DNA of 36,937 bases, from contig SVNJ01000002.1 of the NCBI GenBank assembly GCA_015066955.1, positions 1-36,937 of the forward strand, in the 5' to 3' direction. Under the pieces are notes generated by a model, which worked only from the letters and a program-made list of their open reading frames with translations, made no database searches and was not told the origin of the DNA. Position 1 is the first letter of the stretch. Each line of letters opens with the position of its first letter. The translations under genes were made by a program, and so were the position numbers. This stretch comes from Ruminococcus sp. (GTDB lineage: Bacteria; Bacillota; Clostridia; Oscillospirales; Ruminococcaceae). This document shows, one piece after another, positions 27,661 through 36,287 of this stretch.

Positions 27661-27691
27661 AAAAAAGCTTCGGTTCAAACAAAACCGAAGC
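27661..27691 (-). terminator. Terminator of the histidine operon
   Basis: On the minus strand GCTTCGGTT-TTGTTTG-AACCGAAGC is a 9-base-pair stem followed by TTTTTT, about 25 bases after the hisE stop. Confidence 0.93.
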
Positions 27692-27714
27692 CTTTTTACT
27701 GCTATTTATTTGAA

Positions 27715-28053
27715 TCAGCTGTTCTTATCTACTTCATGGAATTTTTTGAGATTGCCGATTTTTTCATTTCGCTCATCAAGCACACGCTCAATTTCAGTCC
27801 AATCAAGTCCCTGATTAGCACAGAGTACCATTACGTGGTAAAGAAGGTCGTTGATTTCGTTCATAAGCTCATCGTTATCACCATTCTTTGCGGCAATAAC
27901 AGTCTCGGTAGCCTCTTCTCCGATTTTCTTGCAGATTTTGTCTACACCCTTATCAAAAAGATAACAGGTGTATGAGTTTTCCTGTGCAGTTCCGTTTTCA
28001 AACTGCTTCTTTCTTTCCTTGATTACTTCAAAAATTTCCTGATATACGTTCAT
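27715..28053 (-). CDS. hisE: Phosphoribosyl-ATP pyrophosphatase
   Basis: A 112-residue HisE, second step of histidine synthesis: PR-ATP to PR-AMP plus pyrophosphate. The MazG-like metal motif is clear in KIGEEATETVIAAKNGD (EExxE) and NEINDLLYHVMVL (ExxD). It is a separate protein, not fused to HisI. It is the last gene of the operon; AAGGAGAAG lies upstream, 32 bases after hisI. Confidence 0.97.
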   Translation of the reverse strand: MNVYQEIFEVIKERKKQFENGTAQENSYTCYLFDKGVDKICKKIGEEATETVIAAKNGDNDELMNEINDLLYHVMVLCANQGLDWTEIERVLDERNEKIGNLKKFHEVDKNS

Positions 28054-28085
28054 CTAAATCTTCTCCTTATTTTTTATGTTATTGA

Positions 28086-28430
28086 TTATTCCTCTGTATT
28101 ATACAGCTCATTGAAGAAACAGCTGTATTCTCCTGTGTGGCAGGCAACTCCCGTCTGTTCAACGTTTACAAGAAGTGTATCGTTGTCGCAGTCACCATAT
28201 ATGGATACAACCTTCTGTAAGTGTCCCGAAGTTGCACCCTTATTCCAGTACTCCTGACGTGAACGGCTCCAGAACCATGTATAGCCTGTTTCCAGCGTCT
28301 TTTTAAGGCTCTCCTTGTTCATATACGCAAGCATAAGTACTGTTTTGGTATTGACCTCGTAGCAGATTGCAGGGATAAGCTCTCCCTTTTCAAAGAATCT
28401 GTCAAGGTCGTTTATGTCGATTTTTATCAT
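28086..28430 (-). CDS. hisI: Phosphoribosyl-AMP cyclohydrolase
   Basis: A 114-residue HisI, opening the adenine ring of PR-AMP in the third step. It has the conserved [19 protein letters not shown], the metal-binding [10 protein letters not shown], and the zinc cysteines in [16 protein letters not shown]. It starts three bases after the SdpI-like gene, whose last codons carry its AAAAGGAG ribosome site, so it depends on translation through that passenger gene. Confidence 0.97.
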   Translation of the reverse strand: MIKIDINDLDRFFEKGELIPAICYEVNTKTVLMLAYMNKESLKKTLETGYTWFWSRSRQEYWNKGATSGHLQKVVSIYGDCDNDTLLVNVEQTGVACHTGEYSCFFNELYNTEE

Positions 28431-28433
28431 AGT

Positions 28434-28817
28434 TTACTCCTTTTCTATTGGTCTGCCGTTTTCATCAAATCTGCTGTTAGTTTCTTTTATTACAGAAGTA
28501 ACTGTACTACTCAGACCTATTACAAAGAATACAAGATACACAAAAGCTAAAGCTTGTGCTATTTTTTCACCTTTAAAATTATACATCATCAATACCGCCG
28601 GAAATCCCAGTAATATTTCGATAACACCTGTTATAAGCCAGCATTGTCCGCAGGTACGGTTTGCATATTCCCATGCTGACATACTCGCCTGTGTACGCTT
28701 AGTACGAAGTCCGTATTTCATCTCTTTATCCTTCGGTGCTTGGAACCTCATATAATATCCGCCAAATATTGTGGCTGATGACATAATAATCAAGACGATA
28801 AGTAAAATATCAATCAT
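28434..28817 (-). CDS. SdpI/YhfL-family small membrane protein
   Basis: A 127-residue protein with three predicted helices (about 2-20, 58-78 and 87-108). Between the first two lies KYGLRTKRTQASMSAWEYANR, which matches the YGxRT...S...W..AN pattern of the SdpI C-terminal domain family. SdpI of Bacillus subtilis gives immunity to the SdpC toxin and signals through SdpR; most relatives are uncharacterised. No sdpC or sdpR is adjacent. It sits 14 bases after a GNAT gene and 3 bases before hisI, fully inside the his operon. A role in histidine synthesis is not known. Confidence 0.75.
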   Translation of the reverse strand: MIDILLIVLIIMSSATIFGGYYMRFQAPKDKEMKYGLRTKRTQASMSAWEYANRTCGQCWLITGVIEILLGFPAVLMMYNFKGEKIAQALAFVYLVFFVIGLSSTVTSVIKETNSRFDENGRPIEKE

Positions 28818-28831
28818 AATTAATCATCCTC

Positions 28832-29236
28832 TTAAGTCCAGAGCGAGGTTATAAACATTGGTGAAGAAACATCAGATTTTTTAAATCCGCAGTTTTCATA
28901 AAAGCTTATTTCGGTATCGTAGGCTATGCAGACTATTCTCAGATATTCAGCATACTTTTCCTTTATCATTTTCACAAGCTCACGTCCGATTGCCTTACCC
29001 TGATATTCGGGTCTGATAAGAAGATAATGCACGTAGGCGGTCATTACTCCGTCATCCATTGCACATATCATTCCGACAAGCTTGTCGCCGTCCCAAGCGG
29101 AATATACAGTTTCAAAATTCTTCATCGCTGTTACAAGTTTTTCGGGATAATGTCCCGATGACCACTCAACTGACAAAAATAAATCCTGTAACTGTTCACG
29201 GGTGAAATCGTGAGTATCTTTATATATTATACTCAT
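28832..29236 (-). CDS. GNAT family N-acetyltransferase inside the his operon
   Basis: A 134-residue acetyltransferase. The acetyl-CoA motif is [20 protein letters not shown], and the C-terminal [14 protein letters not shown] is the usual GNAT ending. The start is ATG 29236 ([11 protein letters not shown]), which overlaps the hisF stop as ATGA and has GGGAG upstream; the track start at 29263 lies within hisF. Coupling to hisF guarantees co-expression. Its substrate is unknown. The layout is like that of the second GNAT at 31610, so the two may be distant paralogues. Confidence 0.88.
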   Translation of the reverse strand: MSIIYKDTHDFTREQLQDLFLSVEWSSGHYPEKLVTAMKNFETVYSAWDGDKLVGMICAMDDGVMTAYVHYLLIRPEYQGKAIGRELVKMIKEKYAEYLRIVCIAYDTEISFYENCGFKKSDVSSPMFITSLWT

Positions 29237-29988
29237 CTCACAATTACTCCCTTCCTGCGGCAATAATCCTTAACCTCGCCTACGGTAAGCTCCTTGAAGT
29301 GGAAAAGTGAAGCTGCTAAGGCTGCTGTTGCTCCCGTTTTCTCGAAAACCTCAGCGAAATCATTGATTTTACCTGCACCGCCGCTTGCGATTACGGGGAT
29401 AGTACAAGCATCGCACACAGCCTTAAGCATTTCAATGTCAAAACCCTCTTTTGTGCCGTCAGCGTCTATAGAGTTCAGGCATATTTCGCCTGCACCAAGC
29501 TGCTGAATCTGCTTTACCCAATCGATAAGGTCAATTCCCATGTCAACTCGTCCGCCATTAATATACACCGTCCACTTGTGGTCGGCGATTTTCTTTGCGT
29601 CAATTCCTACGCAGATACACTGACTGCCGAAAATATCAGCACCGTCCTTGATAAGCTGTGGATTCTTAACCGCCTGAGAGTTTACTGATACCTTATCTGC
29701 ACCTGCACGCAAGGTTTCTCTTATATCGTCAACAGTCTTGATTCCTCCGCCAACCGTGAGGGGCACGAATACCTTCTTTGCGGTCTCTCTTACTACATCG
29801 AGGAATACACCTCTGCCCTCGAAGGATGCTGTTATATCGTAAAATACAATCTCGTCTGCACCCTGCTTGTTGTACTCCTCCGCACACTCAACGGGATCGC
29901 CTACGTCACGGATTCCTTCAAAATTTACGCCCTTTACTACCTTGCCATTTCGCACATCAAGACAGGGTATTATTCTTTTTGCAAGCAT
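29233..29988 (-). CDS. hisF: Imidazole glycerol phosphate synthase cyclase subunit
   Basis: A 251-residue beta/alpha barrel. It uses ammonia delivered by HisH to make imidazole glycerol phosphate and AICAR from PRFAR. It begins [20 protein letters not shown] with the catalytic Asp, and the second catalytic Asp is in [14 protein letters not shown] set the start at ATG 29988, eight bases after AAGGAG; the track's ATG at 29994 is only two bases from the ribosome site. It overlaps the preceding membrane-protein gene by 32 bases and the following GNAT by four. Confidence 0.97.
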   Translation of the reverse strand: MLAKRIIPCLDVRNGKVVKGVNFEGIRDVGDPVECAEEYNKQGADEIVFYDITASFEGRGVFLDVVRETAKKVFVPLTVGGGIKTVDDIRETLRAGADKVSVNSQAVKNPQLIKDGADIFGSQCICVGIDAKKIADHKWTVYINGGRVDMGIDLIDWVKQIQQLGAGEICLNSIDADGTKEGFDIEMLKAVCDACTIPVIASGGAGKINDFAEVFEKTGATAALAASLFHFKELTVGEVKDYCRRKGVIVR

Positions 29989-30829
29989 TCTCATCTCTCC
30001 TTATTTTTTTATTTTTACCCCTTTTGAACATTCTGAGAATCATATATGCGGGATAAATTGAGTATTTCTGCATTAATGAGTATATTCTTTCAAGAATTAT
30101 ATTAAAAACAGCTAATATTAAAAATGCTGCGATAAAGGATAGAACTTCTCTCGGGAAAAAAGTTTCTCCGAATATACTACCGAATGCTGATGCGTCCAAA
30201 TGGTTTATAAAATTTACTACGGAATCAGATAATGACAGATAACCAAAGAAATAAATTATAACAGGCAGCATCGGAAGCATTACAAAACAAAATCCCAAGA
30301 CTATTACCAACAGTCCGCCAATAAGTGCAAGAATACCTATAAAGATTCCGCTGCCATTTTCAGGCGTCAGAAATTCCAGAATTGTATGAAGTCCGAAATC
30401 CGAATTATCCATAATCTTTGCTATAACAACACTAAGGATATATAAAAGAATATTACCGTAAAGATGATCTATGATAATCATTTCAAACTTCTTTATACCA
30501 TTTTTATCGCAGAAACATTCTACCCAATACCCCATCAGTACCATTCCGAATGTAACCAACGCAAGCAAAGCAAATACTCCGTTTTCTACCAATACCGAAG
30601 CGTCTGCCACACCATAAAATAATATATCCGCTGGAAATTTCTCAATAAGACTGTTATCGGGCAATACCTCATGAGTATATAATTCTACAATATCTGATGT
30701 TGTAAGTCCGATTTTAGACCTGTATTCCCAGGGATCATATTTACAGTTGATTATGTACACTATCAGATATAATACTATTCCTATAAGTAATACTGCATGC
30801 TTCTTAAAAAATTCTGTCTTTTTATTCAT
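29957..30829 (-). CDS. Hypothetical polytopic membrane protein inside the his operon
   Basis: A 290-residue protein I do not recognise. A short basic N-terminus leads into about six hydrophobic segments (near 12-28, 84-104, 118-137, 157-180, 181-198 and 232-250), with an extracytoplasmic loop of about 55 residues after the first and a basic C-terminal tail ([20 protein letters not shown]). The third to fifth segments are long and glycine-rich. The ribosome site is weak (CAGGG). It starts 28 bases after hisA, and its last 32 bases overlap the start of hisF. Codon use looks A/T richer than in the his genes. It has no known role in histidine synthesis; transport or sensing would be a guess. Confidence 0.8.
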   Translation of the reverse strand: MNKKTEFFKKHAVLLIGIVLYLIVYIINCKYDPWEYRSKIGLTTSDIVELYTHEVLPDNSLIEKFPADILFYGVADASVLVENGVFALLALVTFGMVLMGYWVECFCDKNGIKKFEMIIIDHLYGNILLYILSVVIAKIMDNSDFGLHTILEFLTPENGSGIFIGILALIGGLLVIVLGFCFVMLPMLPVIIYFFGYLSLSDSVVNFINHLDASAFGSIFGETFFPREVLSFIAAFLILAVFNIILERIYSLMQKYSIYPAYMILRMFKRGKNKKIRRDENACKKNNTLS

Positions 30830-30857
30830 AAAATTACCCTGATAATATTATGCAATT

Positions 30858-31583
30858 CTATTTGTGAGCGTACTCAACAGCGTCTCTCAGATTAAGAGTA
30901 CCCTTATAAATAGACTTTCCACAGATTGTACCGTAGAGTCCCATTTCCTTGCATGCAATAATATCGTCCATTGTGTGGACACCTCCGCTTGCCACGATAT
31001 TTGCACGTCCCTCTGTAGCGTCCGCAAGAGCCTTAAGCTGCTCCTTGTTGACTCCGGAAAGAGTACCATCCTTTGAAATATCGGTGAAAATGAAGTATTT
31101 TACGCCAACCTCAATCATCTTGTTTGCAAGGTCGATGTAGTTTACGTCTGAGGTCTCAAGCCAGCCCTCTGTAGCTACCATTCCGTTCATGGCGTCAATT
31201 CCTACAACGATTTTCTCGCTTCCGAATTTCTCTACAGCGTCACTTACAAGCTTTGGATTTTTCAGTGCAACCGAGCCGAGAATTACTCTCGTAATACCCA
31301 TTTTCAGATACTCGTCAATGGTTTCAAGACTGCGGATTCCTCCGCCAAGCTCAACCTTGAGATTTGTTTTTTCAGCTACGTCTGTGTAGATTTTCGTGTT
31401 TACGGGACGTCCTTCCTTTGCTCCATCAAGGTCTACCATGTGAATCCACTCAGAGCCTGCTTCCTCAAAACTCTTTGCTGTTTCAAGATAGTCGCTTGCT
31501 ACCTTTTCCACAGTGGAAAAGTCGCCCTTGAAAAGACGCACGCAGTTGCCGTCCTTTATGTCAATTGCTGGTAAAATTATCAT
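30858..31583 (-). CDS. hisA: 1-(5-phosphoribosyl)-5-[(5-phosphoribosylamino)methylideneamino]imidazole-4-carboxamide isomerase
   Basis: A 241-residue beta/alpha barrel that isomerises ProFAR to PRFAR. It opens MIILPAIDIKDGNCVRLFKGDF with the general-base Asp, and FTDISKDGTLSG holds the second catalytic Asp. The paired barrel phosphate sites (VELGGGIRSL, VASGGVHTMDD) are intact. Ribosome site CGGAGGGTATAT. It stands between two passenger genes, a GNAT upstream and a membrane protein downstream, rather than directly against hisH and hisF as in most operons. Confidence 0.97.
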   Translation of the reverse strand: MIILPAIDIKDGNCVRLFKGDFSTVEKVASDYLETAKSFEEAGSEWIHMVDLDGAKEGRPVNTKIYTDVAEKTNLKVELGGGIRSLETIDEYLKMGITRVILGSVALKNPKLVSDAVEKFGSEKIVVGIDAMNGMVATEGWLETSDVNYIDLANKMIEVGVKYFIFTDISKDGTLSGVNKEQLKALADATEGRANIVASGGVHTMDDIIACKEMGLYGTICGKSIYKGTLNLRDAVEYAHK

Positions 31584-31609
31584 ATATACCCTCCGTTATG
31601 TAATGGGAT

Positions 31610-32026
31610 TTAATCTACGTGATACATTATTTTTAATCTTTGAGCTTCGTTGGCTTCAAAACCAAATTTTTCATAAAAAGGAATTATATCGGGCATAGCA
31701 CATAATTCCACAAAAATATCTGTTCCGCTGACACCGTTTTCCTTGATGAATTTCAGCAGTTCATTTATAAGAAGCCTGCCTATTCCTTTTTTCTGATATT
31801 CAGGTCTGACTATTACATCTTTGATATAATAATCCAGTCCTAAGTCACCTATCATTCTTGCCATAGCTACAATTTTATTATTATCAAAGACTGAAACTCT
31901 GAATAATGTATGCTTCATAGCAAGTTCGGTCTGCTCTAATGAAGGACCTTTTCCCCAGACTGTTTCCCACAGAAAAATAAATTCTTCGGCAGTAAGCTCA
32001 TTATGTTTAATAGTATATTCGCCCAT
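31610..32026 (-). CDS. GNAT family N-acetyltransferase between hisH and hisA
   Basis: A 138-residue acetyltransferase. The acetyl-CoA motif is VIVRPEYQKKGIGRLLINEL, and the C-terminus has IPFYEKFGFEANEAQR. The start MGEYTIKHNEL is supported by GGAGGATTATA. It lies 21 bases after hisH and 26 bases before hisA. It shares the RPEYQxKxIGRxL core and the FYExxGF end with the GNAT at 28832, but the remainder differs. Codons are A/T rich compared with hisH. The substrate is unknown. Confidence 0.9.
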   Translation of the reverse strand: MGEYTIKHNELTAEEFIFLWETVWGKGPSLEQTELAMKHTLFRVSVFDNNKIVAMARMIGDLGLDYYIKDVIVRPEYQKKGIGRLLINELLKFIKENGVSGTDIFVELCAMPDIIPFYEKFGFEANEAQRLKIMYHVD

Positions 32027-32047
32027 TATAATCCTCCAAATTACGGT

Positions 32048-32650
32048 TTATATCAACGCACCGAAATTTTTGAGTATTGCAAGTCCTGTGCTGCCGCTTT
32101 TTTCAGGGTGGAACTGTGCCCCATAAACGAATTTTCCGTCGAATACAAGTGCGGGAACTCTTCCGCCGTACTCGCTGTATGCAGCTATATTTTCATCTGC
32201 ACACTCTGCTTTATATGAGTGTACAAAGTAAACATACTCGTTATCGCCAAGTCCGTTAAGAAGCTGACAGTCGTTGAGCGTTTCAAGCTTATTCCAGCCC
32301 ATGTGCGGAATAATCAGGTCAGGCTCTTCCATAAAGCGGACACTGCCCTTAATCAGTCCAAGACCGTCGCACTCTTCAAACTCATAGCCTTTTTCAAAAA
32401 GCATCTGCATGCCGAGACATATTCCCAGAAGAGGTTTTTTTGCAGCTTCCTCTTTGATTGTCTCAACAAGACCTGTTTCATTAAGCATTTTCATTGCCGC
32501 AGGAAATGCTCCTACTCCGGGAAGAATGAGTGCGTCAGCTGCCTTGATTGACTCCTTATCGGAAACAAGCTTATTTTCGAGTCCAAGATAATCAAGTGCA
32601 TTCTTTACGCTGAAAATATTGCCTGCACCGTAATCAATTATTGCTATCAT
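32048..32650 (-). CDS. hisH: Imidazole glycerol phosphate synthase glutaminase subunit
   Basis: A 200-residue class I glutamine amidotransferase that supplies ammonia to HisF. The nucleophile elbow is LLGICLGMQMLF (Cys near 79), and the His/Glu pair is in QFHPEKSG near residue 180. Its oxyanion segment (GVGAFPAAM) is present. The start shares one base with the hisB stop (TGATG), and AAAGGAG lies upstream. It is separated from its partner gene hisF by three genes. Confidence 0.97.
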   Translation of the reverse strand: MIAIIDYGAGNIFSVKNALDYLGLENKLVSDKESIKAADALILPGVGAFPAAMKMLNETGLVETIKEEAAKKPLLGICLGMQMLFEKGYEFEECDGLGLIKGSVRFMEEPDLIIPHMGWNKLETLNDCQLLNGLGDNEYVYFVHSYKAECADENIAAYSEYGGRVPALVFDGKFVYGAQFHPEKSGSTGLAILKNFGALI

Positions 32651-33234
32651 CAGAGTACTCCTTTCGTGGAGAGTGTTGAGCCGTCGCTGTTGTATGCTAC
32701 GGCTGTTTTAAGTGCATGAGCGACTGATTTGTAAATTGCCTCGCATTTGTGGTGGTCGTTGGTGCCGTACATAAGATTTATGTGCATTGTAATTCCTGCA
32801 TTAAAGGCAAATGCACGGAAAAATTCCTCTGTCAGACACACATCATAGCCACCACAGGACTGATTGGTAAACTCAGCATTGAATACAAGAAACGGTCTGT
32901 TGCTTATATCAAGGCTTGTCATTGCCAAAGATTCATCCATTGGTATGTAAGCTGTACCGTAACGGATTATACCCGATTTATTGCCAAGTGCCATTGCTAA
33001 AGCCTGTCCAAGAGCAATACCTGTGTCTTCAACGGTATGGTGTCCGTCAACGTGCAGGTCACCCTTTACCTTTATACTCATGCTGATTCCGCTGTGAACG
33101 GAAAGTGCGGTGAGCATGTGATCAAAAAAGCCTATACCTGTTGATATTTCAGCTTTTCCCTTTCCGTCAAGCTCAACCTTTATATTTATGTCGGTTTCTC
33201 TTGTTACACGACTTATTTCGCCTGTTCTAATCAT
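32650..33234 (-). CDS. hisB: Imidazoleglycerol-phosphate dehydratase
   Basis: A 194-residue monofunctional HisB. The metal-binding repeats are VDGHHTVEDTGIALGQAL and GTNDHHKCEAIYKSVAHAL, both with the HHxxE pattern. There is no fused N-terminal histidinol-phosphatase domain, so that activity must come from a separate gene outside the window. The start overlaps the hisC stop as ATGA, with GGAGGAG inside the hisC end. Confidence 0.97.
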   Translation of the reverse strand: MIRTGEISRVTRETDINIKVELDGKGKAEISTGIGFFDHMLTALSVHSGISMSIKVKGDLHVDGHHTVEDTGIALGQALAMALGNKSGIIRYGTAYIPMDESLAMTSLDISNRPFLVFNAEFTNQSCGGYDVCLTEEFFRAFAFNAGITMHINLMYGTNDHHKCEAIYKSVAHALKTAVAYNSDGSTLSTKGVL

Positions 33235-34295
33235 TTCAAAATCTCCTCCAGTGCCGCAAAGAGAGCGTCCATTTCCTCTCTTGTGCCTATAGAAATTCTC
33301 AGGTGATTGCCTATTCTCGGCTTATTCCAGTAGCGGACGAAAATTTTCCGCTCTTTAAGCGCAGCGAATATCTCACCTGCTGACTTTGTATTGTGGCTTG
33401 CAAAGATAAAGTTGCTCTTTGAATCGGTAAAGGTAAATCCCAACTGTGAAAGTCTTTCCTTTGAGTATTCCCTTACGTCAATTATCATTTTAAGAGTACT
33501 CTGGAAATATTCCTCGTCCTTCACTGCCTCAGCACCGCAAAGCTGTGTTAAGGGTGTCATTGTGTAGGAATTAATGGAAAACTTCACATCGTTCATGTAC
33601 TTTATAAGCTTTTCATTTCCCATAGCATAGCCAATTCTCATGCCTGCCATTGAACGTGACTTGGAAAATGTCTGAATCACAAGAAGATTTTCGTATTTAT
33701 CTATAAGAGCAAGTGCACTTTCCGCTCCGAAATCAACGTAAGCTTCATCGATTATTACTATGGAATCGGGATTTGCCTTTACGATTTCTTCAATCATTTC
33801 AAGGCTTTCCTCACAGCCTGTAGGTGCATTGGGATTCGGGAAAATTATACCGCCGTTTTCACATTTATAGTCATCGGGATTTATTCTGAAATCCTCTGTA
33901 AGTGGCTTCTGTACGTAGGGTATTCTGTATACATCTGCCCATACATCGTAAAATGAATACGTAATATCGGGGAAAAGTATCGGCTTATCTGAATTGAAGA
34001 ATGTGAGAAAGGCGATAGACAGTACATCGTCCGAGCCGACTCCTACAAATACCTGCGACTTGCTGAGCTTGTATCGTTCTGCAATTGCCTCAACAAGAAC
34101 CGTTGAATCGGGGTCGGGATAAAGACGCATTTTTCCGAAGTCGTAATTTTCAAGTATCTCCCTGACTTTTGTTGAGGGAGGATACGGATTTTCGTTTGTA
34201 TTCAGCTTAATGACATCAGTGTCCTTAGGCTGTTCACCGGGAGTATATGGCACGACCTTGCGTACATTATTCTCCCATGAATTACTGAGACTCAT
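33231..34295 (-). CDS. hisC: Histidinol-phosphate aminotransferase
   Basis: A 354-residue PLP-dependent class I/II aminotransferase acting on imidazole acetol phosphate. The N-terminal LNTNENPYPPS and the Schiff-base lysine segment IQTFSKSRSMAGMRIGYA are typical of HisC, as is the VIIDEAYVDFG strand. ATAGGAGAGAT precedes the ATG. It is separated from hisD by 79 bases that hold a strong stem-loop; all other junctions among the first his genes overlap. Confidence 0.96.
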   Translation of the reverse strand: MSLSNSWENNVRKVVPYTPGEQPKDTDVIKLNTNENPYPPSTKVREILENYDFGKMRLYPDPDSTVLVEAIAERYKLSKSQVFVGVGSDDVLSIAFLTFFNSDKPILFPDITYSFYDVWADVYRIPYVQKPLTEDFRINPDDYKCENGGIIFPNPNAPTGCEESLEMIEEIVKANPDSIVIIDEAYVDFGAESALALIDKYENLLVIQTFSKSRSMAGMRIGYAMGNEKLIKYMNDVKFSINSYTMTPLTQLCGAEAVKDEEYFQSTLKMIIDVREYSKERLSQLGFTFTDSKSNFIFASHNTKSAGEIFAALKERKIFVRYWNKPRIGNHLRISIGTREEMDALFAALEEILK

Positions 34296-34330
34296 ATTTA
34301 TCTCTCCTATATTTTATTGTATACACGCAT

Positions 34331-34368
34331 GGGCGGATATTATTGCATTTGTGAAGCAATATCCGCCC
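34331..34368. other. Strong stem-loop between hisD and hisC
   Basis: GGGCGGATA...TATCCGCCC is a 9-base-pair GC-rich stem extended by TTGC/GCAA beyond a three-base bulge. On the operon strand it has no U-tract and is followed by ATGCGTG; on the plus strand a TGTTTTTT tail follows. On the mRNA it may be a processing or stability element; on the opposite strand it could stop antisense transcription. Confidence 0.8.
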
Positions 34369-34374
34369 TGTTTT

Positions 34375-35658
34375 TTATTCAAATCTTACTTTAATTGCGT
34401 TTGCGTGAGCTGTTAGTCCTTCTCTTTCGGAAATGAGAACAATATCATCGTGTGCCTCTCTGAGTGCTTCCTCAGTGTAATAAATATAGCTTGAACGCTT
34501 TGTAAAGCTTGCTACGCCAAGAGGTGAGAAGAATCTTGCTGTACCGCTTGTGGGAAGTACGTGGTTAGGACCTGCATAATAGTCTCCGAGAGGCTCTGAT
34601 GCGTAGTTTCCGAGGAATATAGAGCCTGCGTTGTCAAGACTTCCGAGAAGCTCCATAGGATTTTCCATAAGAACTTCAAGGTGCTCGGGAGCAATTTCAT
34701 TTGCAAGCTCAACTGCACAGTGACGGCAGTCTGTAATAATAATTGCACCGTAGTCCTCAAGTGACTTGTCAATTATGTCTTTTCTTGAAAGATACTGCTT
34801 CTGACGCTCAATTTCAGCAATGGTCTCGTCGGCAATTCTCTCGCTTGTTGTTACCATGATAGCAGAAGCAAGTACATCGTGCTCAGCCTGTGACATAAGG
34901 TCTGCCGCTGCAAACTTCGGATTGGCAGTTTCATCAGCAAGCACAAGAATCTCACTGGGTCCTGCAATCATATCAATATCAACAACTCCGTAAAGAAGCT
35001 TTTTTGCGGTTGCAACATAGATATTTCCGGGTCCTACGATTTTGTCGCACTTCGGAATTTCCTCTGTACCGTAAGCAAGTGCCGCAATAGCCTGTGCACC
35101 GCCTGAAAGGAATACTCTGTCAACTCCGCATATAGCTGCTGCTACAAGAATATCCTTATTAGGTGTACCGTCCTTAAGGGGCGGAGTTACCATGATAATT
35201 TCCTTTACGCCTGCAATTTTAGCAGGAATTGCATTCATAAGAACGCTTGAAGGATATGCAGCTGTGCCGCCCGGTACGTAAAGACCTACTCTTTCCAGTC
35301 CTCTTACACGCTGTCCGAGTATAACACCGTTTTCCTTTGCGTTGATAAAACCCTGCTCACGCTGTCTGTTGTGGAAATCAGCAATATTTTCCATTGCATT
35401 GAGAAGTGCATTTACAAGCTCCTCATCTGCATCATTAAGTGCGTCATTTATTACGTCTCTCGGTACTTCGTAGTACTCGGGAAGATTTCCGTCAAATTTA
35501 AGTGTATAATTCTTTACGGCTTCATCACCGTTTTCCTTTACGTCCTCGATTATTGCGGAAACTGTCTCGGTTACCTTCTTATTAGTCTCACCGCTTCTCT
35601 TTATAAGCTCTGCGAGAAATGCAACCTCGTCAACTCCGTTAGCATATATCTTCTTCAT
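34375..35658 (-). CDS. hisD: Histidinol dehydrogenase
   Basis: A 427-residue zinc enzyme carrying out the last two oxidations, histidinol to histidine. The conserved stretches GLYVPGGTAAYPSSVLM, IVGPGNIYVATAKK, DMIAGPSEILVLAD and APEHLEVLMENP, and YAGPNHVLPTSGTARFFSPL near the C-terminus, are all present, including the zinc-binding and catalytic histidine-glutamate region. Length is normal. The start shares one base with the hisG stop (TAATG), with AGAGGAGA upstream. Confidence 0.98.
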   Translation of the reverse strand: MKKIYANGVDEVAFLAELIKRSGETNKKVTETVSAIIEDVKENGDEAVKNYTLKFDGNLPEYYEVPRDVINDALNDADEELVNALLNAMENIADFHNRQREQGFINAKENGVILGQRVRGLERVGLYVPGGTAAYPSSVLMNAIPAKIAGVKEIIMVTPPLKDGTPNKDILVAAAICGVDRVFLSGGAQAIAALAYGTEEIPKCDKIVGPGNIYVATAKKLLYGVVDIDMIAGPSEILVLADETANPKFAAADLMSQAEHDVLASAIMVTTSERIADETIAEIERQKQYLSRKDIIDKSLEDYGAIIITDCRHCAVELANEIAPEHLEVLMENPMELLGSLDNAGSIFLGNYASEPLGDYYAGPNHVLPTSGTARFFSPLGVASFTKRSSYIYYTEEALREAHDDIVLISEREGLTAHANAIKVRFE

Positions 35659-36287
35659 TACAGATTCTCCTCTATAAGTTTAATAAGTCTCTCTATTTCT
35701 GCGTGTCTCATTTTCAGACTTACGGTATTTGCAATTAGTCTTGCAGAAATCGGTGCAACGTCCTCTATAACCTCAAGACCGTTTTCCTTGAGAGTTGTTC
35801 CTGTCTCAACAATATCAACGATACCGTCTGCAAGCTCAAGAAGGGGTGCAAGCTCAACAGAACCTTCAATCTTGATGATTTCAGTGTCCATACCCTTTTT
35901 TTCAAAGAAGCTTCTTGCAACATTCGGGTACTTTGTAGCAATAGTCTTTATGCCGTAGCCGCTGTAGAAATCGTAGTCCTTTTTGGTTGCAAGTGCAAAT
36001 TTACAGCGTCCGAAGCCTAAATCAACAAGCTCAAAGAACTTGCCCTTCATCTCCATAATGGTGTCCTTGCCTACAACACCCATGTCGCACACACCATGCT
36101 CTACATAGGTTATAACATCATTTGCCTTTGCAAGTACAACCTCTAAATTAGCATCGGGAACGGGAAGTATAAGCTTTCTTCCCTTTTCACGTACAGCGGT
36201 GCAGTCAAAGCCAAGCTTTTCAAGAAGTCCCACCGTATCCTTTTCAAGTCTGCCCTTTGTCAGAGCTATTCTGATTGGTTTGCTCAT
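35658..36287 (-). CDS. hisG: ATP phosphoribosyltransferase, short form catalytic subunit
   Basis: A 209-residue HisG, committing PRPP and ATP to histidine synthesis. It begins IRIALTKGRLEKDTVGLLEKLG, has the bi-lobed core with RIKTIATKYPNVA-like TKYPNVARSFF, and the PRPP loop ADGIVDIVETGTTLKENGL. It lacks the C-terminal regulatory ACT-like domain of the long form (about 290 residues), so it needs HisZ for activity and feedback control, and hisZ is immediately upstream. The start overlaps the hisZ stop as ATGA, with AGGAGG upstream. Confidence 0.97.
   Translation of the reverse strand: MSKPIRIALTKGRLEKDTVGLLEKLGFDCTAVREKGRKLILPVPDANLEVVLAKANDVITYVEHGVCDMGVVGKDTIMEMKGKFFELVDLGFGRCKFALATKKDYDFYSGYGIKTIATKYPNVARSFFEKKGMDTEIIKIEGSVELAPLLELADGIVDIVETGTTLKENGLEVIEDVAPISARLIANTVSLKMRHAEIERLIKLIEENL

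Noticed and set aside
35371-35958. 195-residue plus-strand ORF opposite hisD/hisG
   Set aside because: Antisense shadow across two clear enzymes; the hydrophobic look comes from reversed codons.
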